This document shows positions 17,048 through 23,693 of a stretch of 32,510 bases of DNA, piece by piece (positions within the stretch are counted from its first letter, which is position 1; every line of letters starts with the position of its first letter). A model generated the notes under the pieces. The model had not been told where the DNA came from and ran no database searches. It saw only the letters and a list, made by a program, of their open reading frames with translations. The translations under genes were made by a program, and so were the position numbers. Origin of the DNA: an uncultured Oscillospiraceae bacterium (GTDB lineage Bacteria > Bacillota > Clostridia > Oscillospirales > Oscillospiraceae); the NCBI GenBank assembly GCA_944383165.1, contig CALWON010000021.1:1-32510 (forward strand), given 5' to 3'.

Positions 17048-17251
17048 ATGCCAAAGATTAAGACTCACAGTGGCGCAAAGAAGCGTTTTTCTCTCACCAA
17101 AACCGGCAAGGTAAAGCGTGCACACGCCAACAAGCGTCACCTGCTCAATGGTCATGGTAAGACTACCAAGCTGAAGAGAGGTCTGCGTAAGGGTGCTTAT
17201 GCTGACAAGACCAATGAGGCCGCTGTTAAGCGCATGATTCTGTACAAATAA
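17048..17251 (+). CDS. rpmI: 50S ribosomal protein L35
   Basis: A 67-residue basic protein that begins [20 protein letters not shown] and has [19 protein letters not shown], which is the L35 family sequence. L35 is a small component of the large ribosomal subunit. It lies 14 bases after infC with AAAGGAG before the ATG, and 22 bases before rplT, so the three genes are one operon under the infC leader. Confidence 0.98.
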   Translation: MPKIKTHSGAKKRFSLTKTGKVKRAHANKRHLLNGHGKTTKLKRGLRKGAYADKTNEAAVKRMILYK

Positions 17252-17273
17252 GATCCAAAGGAGGTAGAGTACA

Positions 17274-17630
17274 ATGGCAAGAGTAAAGGGCGCAATGATG
17301 TCCCGTAAGAGAAGAAATAAAATCCTGAAGCTGGCAAAGGGCTATTGGGGTTCTAAGTCCAAGCACTTCAAGATGGCCAATCAGGCTGTTATGAAGTCTG
17401 GCGTATATGCTTATACTGGTCGTAAGCTGAAGAAGCGTGACTTCCGTCAGCTCTGGATCACCCGTATCAATGCTGCATGCAAGATGAACGGCATGAACTA
17501 TTCCACCTTTATGAATGGTCTGAAGAAGGCTGGTGTAGTGATCAACCGTAAGATGCTCTCTGAGCTGGCTGTGAACAATCAGGCTGCATTTACTCAGCTC
17601 ACTGAGACCGCAAAGAAGGCTCTGGCTTAA
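17274..17630 (+). CDS. rplT: 50S ribosomal protein L20
   Basis: A 118-residue basic protein, the standard length, starting [20 protein letters not shown] with [20 protein letters not shown] and [21 protein letters not shown]20 binds 23S rRNA early in 50S assembly and, in Firmicutes and enterobacteria, represses its own operon by binding the mRNA. It follows AAAGGAGG and is the last gene before a strong terminator. Confidence 0.98.
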   Translation: MARVKGAMMSRKRRNKILKLAKGYWGSKSKHFKMANQAVMKSGVYAYTGRKLKKRDFRQLWITRINAACKMNGMNYSTFMNGLKKAGVVINRKMLSELAVNNQAAFTQLTETAKKALA

Positions 17631-17638
17631 TGAAGTTG

Positions 17639-17674
17639 AAAAGCACTTGTACAGGAATGTACAGGTGCTTTTTT
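17639..17674 (+). terminator. Intrinsic terminator of infC-rpmI-rplT
   Basis: AAAAGCACTTGTACA pairs with the complementary arm beginning at 17658 over a 4-base GGAA loop (15 pairs, one wobble), followed by six T residues. It starts 9 bases after the rplT stop. Confidence 0.92.
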
Positions 17675-17720
17675 CATCTCAAAAAAATCAGTTTGTCTGG
17701 TAGGCATTTTCTTGATTTAG

Positions 17721-17729
17721 TGCTATAAT
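17721..17729 (+). promoter_or_regulatory. Extended -10 promoter for the two-component system
   Basis: TGC then TATAAT (17724-17729) is a good extended -10 element with a poor -35 box. Transcription from it would start near 17736. This rules out the in-frame ATG at 17728, which lies inside the -10 box, as the histidine kinase start. Confidence 0.65.
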
Positions 17730-17778
17730 GTGGAGGATGGTAAAAAGGACTGGGACACCGATGGTTGGAGCGGGATGT

Positions 17779-19098
17779 ATGGAACAGAAGAAAAAGTCTT
17801 TGGTACAGTGGAGAGCCACAAGAATGGAGAGAAGGTTTGTAACAGCCATCATAACCGCTGTCAGTGCCGAATTTTTTATCAACCTTTGGACGGATAATTT
17901 TCGGGTCTCTGCTTCTGTTGTGCTGTTCCCTGTATTGTTATTGACCTTGATGCGGGACTGTGCAGAGCCAGGTACGGGGGTCGTGACAGGGCTGATGGTG
18001 CTGCTGGTACGCAGTATTGTGGGTATGATGTCTGGGGTGGAGTTTTCATATACAGTCGAAATGGAGTACTCTGGGGCACTTTTTTATATTTGCTATGACA
18101 TCCTGTTGTGTATACAGATACCAGATCGAAACCGAGCCCGGCTGTCCAAACTGTGGTATCAGCTCTTTTTCTGTGATATTTGTTCCAACTTGTTGGATCT
18201 TACCCTGTCCCGATGGAGCATACCAGATTTGGATGAAATGGTGACACTGGTTTTGGTTGGGGTGTTGCGATCTGCCATTGCTGTGTTGATTTTATGGGGT
18301 GTGGGATACTATAAGCGGCTTTTGCTGGCAGAGGAACATGAGAGGCGTTATCAGCGTCTGTTTTTAATGACGGCAAATTTGAAAAATGAATTATACTTCC
18401 TAAAAAAAGATGCAGAAAATATTGAAGGCATTATGTCAAGGGCCTACCGGCTCTATGAACAGCTGAGGGAACAGGGTGCCCCAGAGGAGATGTGCCAGTT
18501 GGCACTGTCCATTGCAAGGGATGTTCATGAGGTGAAAAAAGACAATTTAAGTATCATTCGTGGCATTGAAGGGGAGGTTATGAATGTCTACAATGATGAG
18601 AAGATGAGAATGTCTGATTTGTTTCATATTTTAGCAGATACCATTTACCACATCTTTCATGAGCAGAGTGGAAGAATTGTGTTAGAGTATGATTGCCAGG
18701 TGGACTTTACCACCAGTGAGCATTATAAGTTGATGTCGATTTTAAAAAATCTGGTTATGAATGCAGCAGAGGCGATTTTAGGAGAGACAGGAACAGGGAC
18801 AATATGGGTCTCAGAGGAGATCACAGGGGACCAATTAAAGTTGACTGTACAGGATAATGGTCCAGGGATTTCCCCAAGAGCCATGAGAAAGCTGTTTTCT
18901 GTGGGATATTCTACAAAGTTTGATCCAGAGACAGGGAATATCAATCGAGGGATAGGGCTACCAGCCGTGGAATTTATGGTGCAGGAGATGGGAGGCTCTA
19001 TCCGGGTTGTTCCAAACAACGAGGCAGCCAGAAATTGTAAAGGGGCATGTTTTGAGGTCATGATCCCTGTGCAGTCACTGGGGAAGGGGGATATATGA
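17779..19098 (+). CDS. Membrane sensor histidine kinase (GlnK/YcbA-like)
   Basis: The kinase is 439 residues from ATG 17779, which has GGAG eight bases upstream. The first 185 residues hold about five or six hydrophobic segments with little extracytoplasmic sequence, so it may sense an intramembrane or cytoplasmic signal. A coiled segment leads to a phosphoacceptor region with His250 in ARDVHEVKKDNLSIIRGI. The GHKL ATPase follows, with N box LKNLVMNAAEAI, G1 box VQDNGPGI and GYSTKF with a glycine-rich lid RGIGLPAVEFMVQEMGG. The stop overlaps the response regulator start by ATGA. The pairing with a YcbB-type regulator suggests a relative of the Bacillus glutamine-responsive GlnK-GlnL pair; the real signal is unknown. 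Confidence 0.88.
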   Translation: MEQKKKSLVQWRATRMERRFVTAIITAVSAEFFINLWTDNFRVSASVVLFPVLLLTLMRDCAEPGTGVVTGLMVLLVRSIVGMMSGVEFSYTVEMEYSGALFYICYDILLCIQIPDRNRARLSKLWYQLFFCDICSNLLDLTLSRWSIPDLDEMVTLVLVGVLRSAIAVLILWGVGYYKRLLLAEEHERRYQRLFLMTANLKNELYFLKKDAENIEGIMSRAYRLYEQLREQGAPEEMCQLALSIARDVHEVKKDNLSIIRGIEGEVMNVYNDEKMRMSDLFHILADTIYHIFHEQSGRIVLEYDCQVDFTTSEHYKLMSILKNLVMNAAEAILGETGTGTIWVSEEITGDQLKLTVQDNGPGISPRAMRKLFSVGYSTKFDPETGNINRGIGLPAVEFMVQEMGGSIRVVPNNEAARNCKGACFEVMIPVQSLGKGDI

Positions 19099-19931
19099 GG
19101 ATTTACATTGTCGAAGATGATGACTCCGTAATCGGTGTTCTGGAGGATATTGTAGAGAGAAATGAATTGGGTATGGTCTGTGGGGACTGTGGCGGTGGTG
19201 TAGCAGATATTCAGCAAATCCTTTCTTTGGAACCAGATTTGGTTTTAGTGGATCTGCTAATGCCAGAAAAAGACGGAATTCAAGTGGTGCGAGAGCTGAA
19301 AGCACAGGGCTGTCAGGCGAAATTTATTATGATCTCACAGGTTAGCAGCAAAGAGATGGTAGCAAAGGCCTATCTTGCAGGTGTGGACTTTTTTATCAAT
19401 AAACCCATCAATCTCATAGAAGTGCGTCAGGTGATTCGCAATGTACAGATTCAGTTGAAAAATGAGAAGGCACTGCATACCATTCAAAGTTTGTTTACTG
19501 AAAAACCCAATGCACCAATCAATGAAAAACAGCAGGAGAGAACCAAAAGACGTCTCCAAAATACACTCAGCCAACTGGGAATGGCAGGAGAAAAAGGTGC
19601 AAAAGATATTTTGGATATGTGTAATTATCTTTTGGAGCATGACCAGCAGGTGAGCCAGATTGGAATTGGAGCCCTGTGTGCAAGACTCAGTGACAGCCCA
19701 AAATCCATGGAACAGCGGGCCAGGCGGGCAGTGGAACGTGGTCTCACACATTTAGCAAGTTTGGGGCTTGAGGACTTTGGGAATGAAACATTCACTTTAT
19801 ATGCCTCAAGGCTATTTCCATTTCAAGAAGTACGCACAGAAATGCTGTCTTTGCAGGGAAAGGGAGCCAAAGGCAAGGCGAATTTGAAGCGTTTTCTGGA
19901 TGGCATGTTAATTTTAGCACAAGAAGATTGA
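19095..19931 (+). CDS. Response regulator with YcbB/GlnL-type output domain
   Basis: The 278-residue protein has a receiver domain in residues 1 to about 120, with acidic residues Glu7-Asp8-Asp9, phosphoacceptor Asp53 in LVLVDLLMPEKDG and the conserved lysine in FFINKPIN. The remaining 150 residues (LGMAGEKGAKDILDMCNYLL, then LSDSPKSMEQRARRAVERGL) resemble the YcbB DNA-binding domain of Bacillus GlnL, not a standard OmpR, NarL or LytTR domain. In Bacillus GlnL activates glutaminase and glutamine transport genes. No glutamine genes are adjacent here; a glutamate-family pathway (pxp) lies 6.7 kb downstream, and any link is speculation. It is co-translated with the kinase and is followed by a terminator. 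Confidence 0.82.
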   Translation: MRIYIVEDDDSVIGVLEDIVERNELGMVCGDCGGGVADIQQILSLEPDLVLVDLLMPEKDGIQVVRELKAQGCQAKFIMISQVSSKEMVAKAYLAGVDFFINKPINLIEVRQVIRNVQIQLKNEKALHTIQSLFTEKPNAPINEKQQERTKRRLQNTLSQLGMAGEKGAKDILDMCNYLLEHDQQVSQIGIGALCARLSDSPKSMEQRARRAVERGLTHLASLGLEDFGNETFTLYASRLFPFQEVRTEMLSLQGKGAKGKANLKRFLDGMLILAQED

Positions 19932-19935
19932 GAAG

Positions 19936-19966
19936 AAAGAGATGAGGATTGGCTCATCTCTTTTTC
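19936..19966 (+). terminator. Intrinsic terminator after the response regulator
   Basis: A stem of 10 bp (from 19937-19946 with 19953-19962), loop GATTGG, and a T run at 19961-19965. It separates the two-component system from the cobO-type gene; the latter has its Shine-Dalgarno sequence only 8 bases beyond, so its own promoter is not obvious and read-through may supply it. Confidence 0.85.
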
Positions 19967-19987
19967 TTCAGAAAAGGAGTTTTACAC

Positions 19988-20491
19988 ATGATACACTTAT
20001 ATTGTGGAAGTGGAAAAGGAAAGACCACAGCGGCAATGGGGCTTGCGCTGCGTGCTGCCGGACGGGGAAAACCGGTGGTGATTGCTCAGTTTTTAAAAGG
20101 GGAGGACAGTGGAGAACGCCGCATTCTGGAACGATTGCCACAGGTGAACTTACTCCCACTGCCTGAGACCATTCAATTCACCTTTGCTATGTCAGAGGAG
20201 GAGAAGGAAAAAGAAAAGGTACGCTATCAATGTATGTTGAAGGAAATTGCAGATGCAGCACAAGTTTGTGAACTGCTGATTTTGGATGAAGTCTGTGCCG
20301 CAGTCAATACAGGAATGATTTCATTGCAGGCAATCTTGCAGCTTTTGGATGGGCTAACATGTGAAATTGTTATGACAGGGAGAGAACCTGCCCAGGAGTT
20401 GGAACAACGTGCAGACTATATTACCTGCATGGAGAAGGTACGCCACCCCTACGATGAAGGAATTTGTGCAAGAGAAGGAATTGAATACTAA
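19988..20491 (+). CDS. cobO: Corrinoid (cob(I)yrinic acid a,c-diamide) adenosyltransferase, CobO/BtuR family
   Basis: This enzyme transfers the adenosyl group of ATP to the cobalt of corrinoids, a late step in making or salvaging adenosylcobalamin. ATG 19988 has AAGGAG about 8 bases upstream and gives 167 residues. The P-loop is GSGKGKTT at residues 7-14 in MIHLYCGSGKGKTTAAMGLA. The Walker-B-like LILDEVCAAV and the family ending (RADYITCMEKVRHPYDEGIC, then AREGIEY) are present. It is shorter than the proteobacterial CobO (about 200), which has an N-terminal extension, but is typical of Firmicutes. No other cobalamin gene is adjacent and no cobalamin riboswitch was recognised upstream. Confidence 0.9.
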   Translation: MIHLYCGSGKGKTTAAMGLALRAAGRGKPVVIAQFLKGEDSGERRILERLPQVNLLPLPETIQFTFAMSEEEKEKEKVRYQCMLKEIADAAQVCELLILDEVCAAVNTGMISLQAILQLLDGLTCEIVMTGREPAQELEQRADYITCMEKVRHPYDEGICAREGIEY

Positions 20492-20606
20492 GTGATAATA
20501 TACCAAAAATATGTTATATAATTTCATAAAATATCACAAAATTGATAACATATCGAAAAAAGAAAGAAATTAAGAGAAAAAATTGTAAAAAATCACAAAA
20601 GAGAGG
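20492..20606. repeat. AT-rich region with inverted repeat and A-tracts upstream of ppdK
   Basis: This stretch contains a perfect 9-bp inverted repeat, ATATGTTAT (20509-20517) and ATAACATAT (20545-20553), with 27 bases between. A-tracts of four to six bases follow around 20558, 20579, 20589 and 20598, roughly in phase with the DNA helix, ending just before the ppdK -35 box. This could bend DNA or act as an UP element; a regulator site is possible but unproven. Confidence 0.5.
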
Positions 20607-20635
20607 TTGCATTCTGTTGCTATAGATTGTATAAT
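20607..20635 (+). promoter_or_regulatory. Sigma-A promoter for ppdK
   Basis: TTGCAT (20607-20612) and a perfect TATAAT (20630-20635) with a 17-base spacer. The predicted transcript has a leader of about 138 bases. In the leader ACAGAG (20647-20652) can pair with CTCTGT (20703-20708), enclosing a GGGCT/AGTCCC hairpin at 20680-20696. I do not recognise a known riboswitch. Confidence 0.8.
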
Positions 20636-20779
20636 AGTCCAGTAGAACAGAGTCTATCTTTTATGGATACTGTACAGAAGGGCTGGTTTTAGTCCCAGGA
20701 GCCTCTGTGAATGAGTACTGTGAGAAGGAAGCATTCAAAAGGCATCATTGTTGTAGGCAACAGAAAGGAATGAAGGAAA

Positions 20780-23410
20780 ATGGCTAAGAAATATGTGTAT
20801 CTGTTCTCTGAGGGAAATGCAAATATGAGAGAGCTCTTGGGTGGCAAGGGTGCCAATCTTGCAGAGATGACCCATATTGGACTGCCCGTCCCTCAGGGAT
20901 TTACCATTACCACAGAGGCATGTACCCAATATTATGAGGATGGACAGAAAATCAATGAGGAAATCCAAGCTCAGATTATGGAGTACGTGGAGAAGATGGA
21001 AGAGATCACAGGGAAGAAGTTCGGAGATTTGGAGAATCCCCTCCTGGTCTCTGTCCGTTCTGGCGCCCGTGCCTCTATGCCTGGTATGATGGATACCATT
21101 TTGAATCTTGGTCTGAATGAGGATGTTGTGCAGGTTATGGCAAAAAAGTCCAGCAACCCACGCTGGGCTTACGACTGTTACCGCCGTTTCATTCAAATGT
21201 ATTCCGATGTTGTCATGGAAGTGGGCAAAAAATATTTTGAGCAGCTCATTGATGAAATGAAGGAAAAGAGAGGCATCAAAGAAGATGTGGAGCTGACTGC
21301 TGAGGATTTGAAGGAGTTGGCTGAGCAGTTCAAAGCAGAATATAAAAATAAGATTGGAGTCGATTTCCCCACCGATCCCAAGGAACAGCTTATGGGTGCC
21401 ATTAAGGCTGTGTTCCGTTCTTGGGATAACCCCCGTGCCAATGTCTACCGTAGAGATAATGATATTCCATATTCCTGGGGTACTGCGGTGAATGTGCAGT
21501 CCATGGCTTTTGGTAATATGGGGGATGACTGCGGAACTGGTGTAGCATTTACCCGCAACCCAGCCACAGGGGAAAAGAAGCTGTTTGGTGAATTTTTGAC
21601 CAATGCACAGGGTGAGGATGTAGTAGCTGGTGTGCGTACCCCTATGCCTATCAGCCAGATGGCAGAAAAATTCCCAGAAGCCTTTGCACAATTCCAGAAT
21701 GTGTGCAGTATTCTGGAAAATCACTATCGTGATATGCAAGATATGGAGTTTACCGTTGAGAATGGAAAACTCTACATGCTACAGACCAGAAATGGTAAGA
21801 GAACCCCAGCTGCTGCTCTAAAAATTGCCTGTGATCTGGTAGATGAGGGTATGATTGATGAGAAGAAGGCGGTTTCTATGATTGAACCCCGTTCTCTAGA
21901 TACCATGCTCCATCCACAATTTGATGCCAATGTGTTGAAAACAGCCCCTATGGTTGGTACAGCTCTGGCTGCTTCCCCTGGTGCTGCCTCTGGTAAAGTG
22001 GTATTCACAGCAGAAGAAGCCAAAGAGTGGGCATTACAGGGAGAAAAGGTTGTTCTGGTTCGTCTGGAGACCTCTCCTGAAGACATTGAGGGAATGAAGG
22101 CAGCCCAGGGCATTCTGACAGTGCGTGGAGGCATGACCTCTCACGCAGCTGTGGTGGCCCGTGGTATGGGTAAGTGCTGTGTCTCTGGCTGTTCTGCCAT
22201 CAAGATGGATGAGGAAAATAAGCAGTTTGAACTGGGTGGAAAGGTGTTCCATGAGGGCGATTGGATTAGTCTGGACGGCTCCACCGGTCGCATTTATGAT
22301 GGTGCAATCCCCACTGTGGAGGCTTCTATCAGTGGAGAATTTGCCCGTGTGATGGCTTGGTGTGACCAGTACCGCAATTTGCAGGTGCGCACCAATGCGG
22401 ATACCCCAGAAGATGCAAAGCAAGCCAGGAAGTTCGGAGCAGAGGGCATTGGTCTGTGCCGGACAGAGCATATGTTCTTCAATGAAGACCGCATCCCTGC
22501 CATCCGTGAAATGATTTGTGCTGATACCAAAGAGGAGAGAGAGAAGGCACTTTCCATTTTGGAGCCAATGCAGCAGGGCGATTTTGAAGGAATTTATGAG
22601 GCAATGGAGGGCTGTTCTGTCACCATTCGCTTCTTAGATCCTCCCCTCCATGAGTTTGTGCCCACAGAGGAGGACGACATTGCAAAGCTGGCACATGATA
22701 TGGGCAAGACGGTGGCAGAAATTAAAGATATTATTACCGCACTTCATGAGTTTAACCCAATGATGGGGCACCGTGGTTGCCGTCTGGCAGTGACCTATCC
22801 TGAGATTGCAGCTATGCAGACCCGCGCAGTTATGAGGGCAGCTTTGAAGGTGCGTTCTCAGCATCCAGAATGGGATATTGTACCTGAAATTATGATCCCA
22901 CTGGTAGGCGAAGTGAAGGAATTTGTTTATGTAAAGAATGTTGTGACACAAACTGCGGATGAGCTGATCCAGGCAGCAGGTTCTGACATGAAGTACAAGA
23001 TTGGTACCATGATCGAGATTCCTCGCGCTGCCCTCACTGCGGATGAGATTGCAAAGCAGGCAGACTTCTTCTCTTTTGGTACCAACGACCTGACCCAGCT
23101 CACCTTTGGGTTTAGCCGTGATGATGCAGGGAAATTCCTGGATGCCTACTATGATACTAAAATTTATGAGAATGACCCCTTTGCCAAACTGGATCAGAAG
23201 GGTGTAGGAAAGCTGGTGGAGATGGCAGCAAAGTTGGGACGTTCTGCCAATGAATCTTTGCATCTGGGTATCTGTGGCGAACATGGTGGAGATCCTTCCT
23301 CTGTGGAATTTTTCCACAAGGCGGGGCTAGACTATGTGTCCTGTTCCCCCTTCCGTGTGCCCATTGCCCGTCTGGCAGCAGCTCAAGCTGCTATTAAAAA
23401 TCCACGATAA
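20780..23410 (+). CDS. ppdK: Pyruvate, phosphate dikinase
   Basis: PPDK interconverts pyruvate, ATP and phosphate with phosphoenolpyruvate, AMP and pyrophosphate. In anaerobic Firmicutes it commonly acts in glycolysis or in its reverse. The 876-residue protein matches the family length (Clostridium symbiosum enzyme 873-874). The ATP-grasp region begins KKYVYLFSEGNANMRELLGG and includes VRSGARASMPGMMDTILNLG. The swivelling domain has the phosphohistidine His455 in GGMTSHAAVVARGMGK. The C-terminal barrel binds PEP/pyruvate, with FGTNDLTQLTFGFSRDD and the catalytic cysteine Cys832 in GICGEHGGDP. It is a single-gene unit with its own promoter, leader and terminator. The adjoining regulatory protein (PPDK kinase/phosphatase, DUF299) is not nearby. 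Confidence 0.98.
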   Translation: MAKKYVYLFSEGNANMRELLGGKGANLAEMTHIGLPVPQGFTITTEACTQYYEDGQKINEEIQAQIMEYVEKMEEITGKKFGDLENPLLVSVRSGARASMPGMMDTILNLGLNEDVVQVMAKKSSNPRWAYDCYRRFIQMYSDVVMEVGKKYFEQLIDEMKEKRGIKEDVELTAEDLKELAEQFKAEYKNKIGVDFPTDPKEQLMGAIKAVFRSWDNPRANVYRRDNDIPYSWGTAVNVQSMAFGNMGDDCGTGVAFTRNPATGEKKLFGEFLTNAQGEDVVAGVRTPMPISQMAEKFPEAFAQFQNVCSILENHYRDMQDMEFTVENGKLYMLQTRNGKRTPAAALKIACDLVDEGMIDEKKAVSMIEPRSLDTMLHPQFDANVLKTAPMVGTALAASPGAASGKVVFTAEEAKEWALQGEKVVLVRLETSPEDIEGMKAAQGILTVRGGMTSHAAVVARGMGKCCVSGCSAIKMDEENKQFELGGKVFHEGDWISLDGSTGRIYDGAIPTVEASISGEFARVMAWCDQYRNLQVRTNADTPEDAKQARKFGAEGIGLCRTEHMFFNEDRIPAIREMICADTKEEREKALSILEPMQQGDFEGIYEAMEGCSVTIRFLDPPLHEFVPTEEDDIAKLAHDMGKTVAEIKDIITALHEFNPMMGHRGCRLAVTYPEIAAMQTRAVMRAALKVRSQHPEWDIVPEIMIPLVGEVKEFVYVKNVVTQTADELIQAAGSDMKYKIGTMIEIPRAALTADEIAKQADFFSFGTNDLTQLTFGFSRDDAGKFLDAYYDTKIYENDPFAKLDQKGVGKLVEMAAKLGRSANESLHLGICGEHGGDPSSVEFFHKAGLDYVSCSPFRVPIARLAAAQAAIKNPR

Positions 23411-23436
23411 ATTGGCTTATATGACCAAATAAATGG

Positions 23437-23483
23437 ATACTGCTCCAAATTGTGCAAATAGTACAATTTGGGGCAGTATTTTT
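23437..23483 (+). terminator. Intrinsic terminator of ppdK
   Basis: A 17-bp stem (23437-23453 with 23463-23479, one or two wobbles) with a 9-base loop, followed by a T run to 23483. It begins 27 bases after the ppdK stop. Confidence 0.9.
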
Positions 23484-23614
23484 CCCATGAGAGGAGCATA
23501 GGTATAATCAGTTAGCCCACATTTTTAACTAGAATTGTTATATGGGGTCATGTGTTATATATGAATTTTGTCCTCTTCTATCCCATCTACAGCTTATGAA
23601 TGGAGTGGAAAGAA

Positions 23615-23643
23615 TTGACTTACTTATTGAATTGTGTTAAAAT
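23615..23643 (+). promoter_or_regulatory. Sigma-A promoter for the EAL sensor gene
   Basis: TTGACT (23615-23620) and TAAAAT (23638-23643) are separated by 17 bases. Transcription would start near 23650, which excludes the in-frame GTG at 23634 and supports a start at 23694. The interval 23484-23614 holds nothing else I can assign except a TTATGAA at 23594-23600 that also occurs in the pxp leader. Confidence 0.75.
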
Positions 23644-23693
23644 CAATCGAAAGGGTAAGGAAATCTTTGACAGAGAGGTGTGATGCGACGAGT

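Noticed and set aside
20735..21739. Minus-strand open frame of 334 codons antisense to ppdK
   Set aside because: It lies across the start of a certain gene, has a histidine- and isoleucine-rich composition typical of antisense frames, and shows no family motif.
23634..23693. GTG start at 23634 for the EAL sensor
   Set aside because: It lies upstream of the predicted transcription start and would put 20 polar residues before the signal peptide.
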